Assembly (NCBI GenBank): GCA_004298015.1
Contig: SCSE01000048.1
Coordinates: forward strand, 1-45,399
Direction: 5' to 3'
Length of the DNA: 45,399 nucleotides
Origin: Rhodanobacter sp.
GTDB taxonomy: Bacteria > Pseudomonadota > Gammaproteobacteria > Xanthomonadales > Rhodanobacteraceae
Shown piece after piece: positions 42,434-45,399 of the stretch. The notes under the pieces were generated by a model. The model was not told the DNA's origin and ran no database searches. It saw only the letters and a program-made list of their open reading frames with translations. Position numbers and translations under genes: made by a program. The first letter of the stretch is position 1, and every line of letters starts with the position of its first letter.

Positions 42434-42970
42434 TCACGCCTCGGCCAGGTAATCGCTCTTCAACAGCACGTATTGCTCGGCCGAGTAGTGCAGCTGTGCG
42501 ATCTGACGGTCGTTGAGCCGGCGCACGAATTTCGCCGGATTGCCCAGCCACAGCTCGCCTTCGCCGACTACCTTGCCGGGAGGCACCACACTGCCGGCAC
42601 CGACAAAGCCGTGCGGCTTCACCACGGCGCCGTCGAGCACGGTGGCGTGCATGCCGATCAGGCAATGGTCGCCGAGGGTGCAGGCGTGGATCACCGCAGC
42701 ATGACCGATGGTGACCCCGGCGCCGATCAGGCAGGGAAAGCCGCCGGGAGAATACGGGCCATCGTGGGTGACGTGAACGATGCTGCCGTCCTGGATGTTG
42801 GTGCCCGCGCCGACACGGATGTGATGCACGTCGCCGCGCAGTACCGCGCCGGGCCAGATCGAGACGTCGTCGCCAAGCACCACATCGCCGATCACGCTGG
42901 CGGCCGGGTCGACATAGACGCGTACGCCGAGGGTCGGCAGTACGCCTTTGTAACTGCGCAGGGGATTCAT
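42434..42970 (-). CDS. gamma-carbonic-anhydrase-like protein (YrdA/CaiE type)
   Basis: A 178-aa left-handed beta-helix protein of the gamma-carbonic anhydrase group. Hexapeptide repeats run through residues 20-135: YVDPAASVIGDVVLGDDVSI, WPGAVLRGDVHHIRVGAGTN and PCLIGAGVTIGHAAVIHACT. The zinc-binding histidines are in IVHVTHDG near 66, VTIGHAAVIHAC near 88 and 93. Many YrdA-like relatives bind metal, but carbonic anhydrase activity is not certain. It starts at ATG 42970 and is divergent from prlC, while its end faces aroE. Confidence 0.9.
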   Translation of the reverse strand: MNPLRSYKGVLPTLGVRVYVDPAASVIGDVVLGDDVSIWPGAVLRGDVHHIRVGAGTNIQDGSIVHVTHDGPYSPGGFPCLIGAGVTIGHAAVIHACTLGDHCLIGMHATVLDGAVVKPHGFVGAGSVVPPGKVVGEGELWLGNPAKFVRRLNDRQIAQLHYSAEQYVLLKSDYLAEA

Positions 42971-43052
42971 TGCCTCATTTTAGCCACCTGTCGGGGCAGG
43001 ACGCTTGATTTCGGGCGGTCGCATCGCCACGCTGGTGTCTGAAGGAGCATTC

Positions 43053-45110
43053 ATGAACCACGACAATCCGCTGCTGGCCGACGAGGTCCTGCCGCCGTTT
43101 TCCCGCATCCAGCCTGATCAGGTGGCGCCGGCCATCGAGAGCCTGCTGGCCGACTACCGCGATGGCATCGTCGCATTGACCGCTGCCGATGCGCCGCGTG
43201 ATTTCGCCACCGTGATGCTGACCCAGGAACGGCTGGAGCAGCGGCTTGCGCGTGCCTGGGCGCCGGTCAGCCACCTGCATTCGGTGGCCGACAGCGAAGC
43301 CTTGCGTGCGGCCTACGGGCCGGCCGAGGAGGCGCTCACCGAACATGCGATCGAGCTGGGTCAGAACCGCGAGCTGTATGCGGCGGTGCAGGCACTGGCC
43401 GATGCGCCCGGGTTCACCGGCTTGCCGCGGCCCGAACGGGCGCTGGTGGAACATGCCTTGCGCGACTTCAAGCTGTCCGGTGTCGCGCTGGAGGAACCGG
43501 CCCGCACGCGGTTCCGCGAAATCGGCGTCGAGCTGTCCCGCCTGTCGACCGAATTCTCCAATGCGGTGCTCGACGCCAGCGAGGCTTGGCACGAGCATAT
43601 TACCGACGAACGCGATCTCGCCGGTATCCCGGAGTCTGCTCGTGCGGTGCTGCGCCAGTATGCCGCCGACCAGGATCTGGACGGCTATCTGGTCAATCTG
43701 AAACAGCCCAGCGTGCAGGCTGTGCTCAGCTATGCCGATCATCGTGGCTTGCGCGAGCGGGTCTACTGGGCCTATCAGACCCGCGCTTCCGACCAGGGGC
43801 CGAATGCCGGCAAGTTCGACAACTCCGCACGGATCGAGAAGATCATGGCGTTGCGCCACGAAGCGGCGCAACTGCTGGGCTTTGCCAACGCCGCGGAAGA
43901 ATCGCTGGCGACCAAGATGGCCGCTTCGCCGACCGAGGTGATGGAGTTCCTGCACGATCTGGCCGCGCGCGCCAAACCGGTCGCCCAGCGTGAGCTGGCG
44001 AGCTTGCGCGAGTTCGCAGCCAGCGAGCTGAAACTCGACAACCTCGAGGCCTGGGACGTCGGCTACGCCGCGGAGAAACTTCGCCAGCAGCGTTATGCGC
44101 TGGACGAGGAGCAGCTCAAGCCCTACTTCCCGCTGCCAGCCGTGATCGATGGCCTTTTCAGTCTCACCGCCCGGCTCTATGGCATCAGCCTGTCGCTGCG
44201 GAAAGGGGTCGATGGGTGGCATCCGGACGTGCGCTACTACGATCTGCGCGATGCCGATGGCCGTGTGTTCGCCGGTGCCTATGTCGACCTGTATGCGCGC
44301 AGCGGCAAGCGCGGCGGTGCCTGGATGGACGTCTGTCGTGCCCGTTTCGACGATGGCACCCAGCCGCAGTTGCCGGTGGCTTTCCTCACCTGCAATTTCG
44401 CCCCGCCGACGGCGGGCAAGCCGGCCCTGCTCACCCATGACGATGTGCTTACCCTGTTCCACGAATTCGGTCATGGCCTGCACCATCTGCTGACCGAGAT
44501 CAGCCTGCCGTCGATCGGTGGCATCGACGGCGTCGAGTGGGATGCGGTGGAGTTGCCCAGCCAGTTCATGGAGAACTTCGGCTGGAACCGCGAGGCACTG
44601 GATCTGTTCGCGCGGCACTACCAGACCGGCGAGAAGCTGCCGGACGAGCTGTTCCAGCGGATGCTGGCCGCACGGCATTTCCACGCCGGCCTGTTCCTGG
44701 TACGTCAGCTCGAATTCGCGATGTTCGACTTTACCCTGCACCTGGAATACGACCCGGCCGAGGGCGCGCGTCCGATGGCGGTACTCGGTGCGGTACGCAA
44801 GCAGGTTGCGGTGCTGCATCCGCCGGCGTGGCAACGCTTTCCGCACGGTTTCAGCCATGTCTTTGCCGGCGGCTACGCGGCGGGCTACTACAGCTACCTG
44901 TGGGCGGAGTTGCTGTCGGCCGACGCGTTCGGCGAATTCGAGGAGCGTGCCGGAGAGCGCGGCAGCGTGATCGACCGCGCCACCGGCGAGCGTTTTCGTC
45001 GCGAGGTCCTTGCCGTCGGGGCCAGTCGTCCGGCCCTGGAGAGCTTCATCGCCTTCCGTGGCCGCAAACCGGAGCCGCAGGCCTTGTTGCGCAGCCACGG
45101 CCTGGCGTAA
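43053..45110 (+). CDS. prlC: oligopeptidase A, M3 metallopeptidase
   Basis: A 685-aa cytosolic zinc peptidase of family M3 (thimet oligopeptidase group) that degrades short peptides, including cleaved signal peptides. The zinc motif TLFHEFGHGLHHLLTE carries HExxH-type ligands (HEFGH) near residue 470, with the third ligand Glu in the following VEWDAVELPSQFMENF. Later blocks are GYAAGYYSYLWAELLSADAF and ESFIAFRGRKPEPQALLR near the C-terminus. GAAGGAG precedes ATG 43053; the in-frame start at 43005 is unlikely. Length matches the E. coli enzyme (about 680 aa). Confidence 0.95.
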   Translation: MNHDNPLLADEVLPPFSRIQPDQVAPAIESLLADYRDGIVALTAADAPRDFATVMLTQERLEQRLARAWAPVSHLHSVADSEALRAAYGPAEEALTEHAIELGQNRELYAAVQALADAPGFTGLPRPERALVEHALRDFKLSGVALEEPARTRFREIGVELSRLSTEFSNAVLDASEAWHEHITDERDLAGIPESARAVLRQYAADQDLDGYLVNLKQPSVQAVLSYADHRGLRERVYWAYQTRASDQGPNAGKFDNSARIEKIMALRHEAAQLLGFANAAEESLATKMAASPTEVMEFLHDLAARAKPVAQRELASLREFAASELKLDNLEAWDVGYAAEKLRQQRYALDEEQLKPYFPLPAVIDGLFSLTARLYGISLSLRKGVDGWHPDVRYYDLRDADGRVFAGAYVDLYARSGKRGGAWMDVCRARFDDGTQPQLPVAFLTCNFAPPTAGKPALLTHDDVLTLFHEFGHGLHHLLTEISLPSIGGIDGVEWDAVELPSQFMENFGWNREALDLFARHYQTGEKLPDELFQRMLAARHFHAGLFLVRQLEFAMFDFTLHLEYDPAEGARPMAVLGAVRKQVAVLHPPAWQRFPHGFSHVFAGGYAAGYYSYLWAELLSADAFGEFEERAGERGSVIDRATGERFRREVLAVGASRPALESFIAFRGRKPEPQALLRSHGLA

Positions 45111-45147
45111 GCGGTCGCACCGTCGCACCCGGTGCCGCAAGTCACAA

Positions 45148-45173
45148 AAAAAGCCCGCCGAAGCGGGCTTTTT
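45148..45173. terminator. bidirectional terminator between prlC and csp
   Basis: An 11-bp stem (AAAAAGCCCGC at 45148-45158, CGAA loop, GCGGGCTTTTT at 45163-45173) has A-rich and T-rich edges, so it can end transcription of both convergent genes. Confidence 0.85.
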
Positions 45174-45198
45174 CAGATCAACTCAAGTCCGGGTGGAC

Positions 45199-45399
45199 TC
45201 AGGCAACCTGGACTTCTTCAGCCTGCAGGCCTTTCTGGCCCTTGGTGACGATGAACGTGACGCGCTGACCTTCCTGCAAGGACTTGAAGCCCGTGCCCTG
45301 GATCGCGCGGAAATGCACGAACAGGTCATCACCGCTTTCCGGGGTGATGAAGCCAAAACCCTTGGCGTCGTTGAACCACTTGACTGTACCGCTCTGACG
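45199..45399 (-). CDS. cold-shock protein, CspA family (5' end cut by window)
   Basis: The last 66 codons of a cold-shock-domain protein that binds single-stranded nucleic acid. The visible frame reads [20 protein letters not shown] with RNP1 (KGFGFI) and RNP2 (DLFVHF), and ends [14 protein letters not shown] with its stop at 45199. Only the first residue or two lie beyond base 45399. The conserved Trp and Phe residues are intact. The convergent prlC gene shares the terminator at 45148. Confidence 0.95.
   Translation of the reverse strand, partial: RQSGTVKWFNDAKGFGFITPESGDDLFVHFRAIQGTGFKSLQEGQRVTFIVTKGQKGLQAEEVQVA

Noticed and set aside
42975-45140. A 721-codon open frame antisense to prlC, and similar long antisense frames opposite lhr (12440-14800) and the RimK-like gene (39404-41323)
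   Set aside because: They mirror codons of well-supported genes in GC-rich DNA, show no family motifs and have His/Arg/Gln-rich shadow composition.

Overview
The window looks like a chromosome segment from a high-GC gammaproteobacterium of the Xanthomonadales, probably the Rhodanobacteraceae (Rhodanobacter/Dyella type). The inference rests on codon use, a BigR-type persulfide operon with split YeeE proteins as in Xylella, and the order rppH-bfd-bfr-bactofilin-erpA-nudC. No 16S gene is present, so the genus is a guess.

Layout. 1-1330: decayed DNA with a 5'-truncated solute-binding-protein remnant and short minus-strand frames of unknown origin. 1451-9337: a sulfur region. An exported DsrE-like protein, an orphan periplasmic binding protein and a DoxD-DoxA fusion (thiosulfate:quinone oxidoreductase) come first. 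After a scar holding a transposase remnant follow a DsbG-like thiol oxidoreductase and a BigR-type operon: two half-size YeeE proteins, a persulfide-dioxygenase-like metallo-hydrolase, a DUF442 sulfurtransferase, the ArsR-family sensor BigR and a TauE/SafE exporter. An ATTC-N8-GAAT operator overlaps a good promoter at the operon head. Together these genes can oxidise thiosulfate, move sulfur compounds across the membrane and clear persulfide, with BigR sensing the latter.

9441-33475: mostly core genes. They are an S10 carboxypeptidase, the helicase Lhr (with an in-frame REP-like palindrome) and a small membrane protein, a TonB receptor, a monoacylglycerol-lipase-like hydrolase, a GspE/PilB ATPase, glyQS, an XRE regulator, an MFS-PlsC fusion and ampE. 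A decayed stretch follows (28149-29127), then a minus-strand series: rppH, bfd (with a Fur-box-like site), bfr, a DUF6776 protein, bactofilin, erpA and nudC.

33658-38560: a degraded island at a tRNA-Met gene. It carries a P4-type integrase, an AbiEi/AbiEii toxin-antitoxin pair and an hsdR that has lost its translocase core. hsdM and hsdS are absent, and an IS21 istB scar lies where they would be expected. Repeated TACCG motifs flank the integrase and abiE promoters.

38562-45399: core genes again: a GNAT enzyme divergent from a RimK-like ATP-grasp ligase, a small membrane protein, aroE, a gamma-carbonic anhydrase, oligopeptidase A (prlC), a bidirectional terminator and the 3' part of a cold-shock protein gene cut by the window end.
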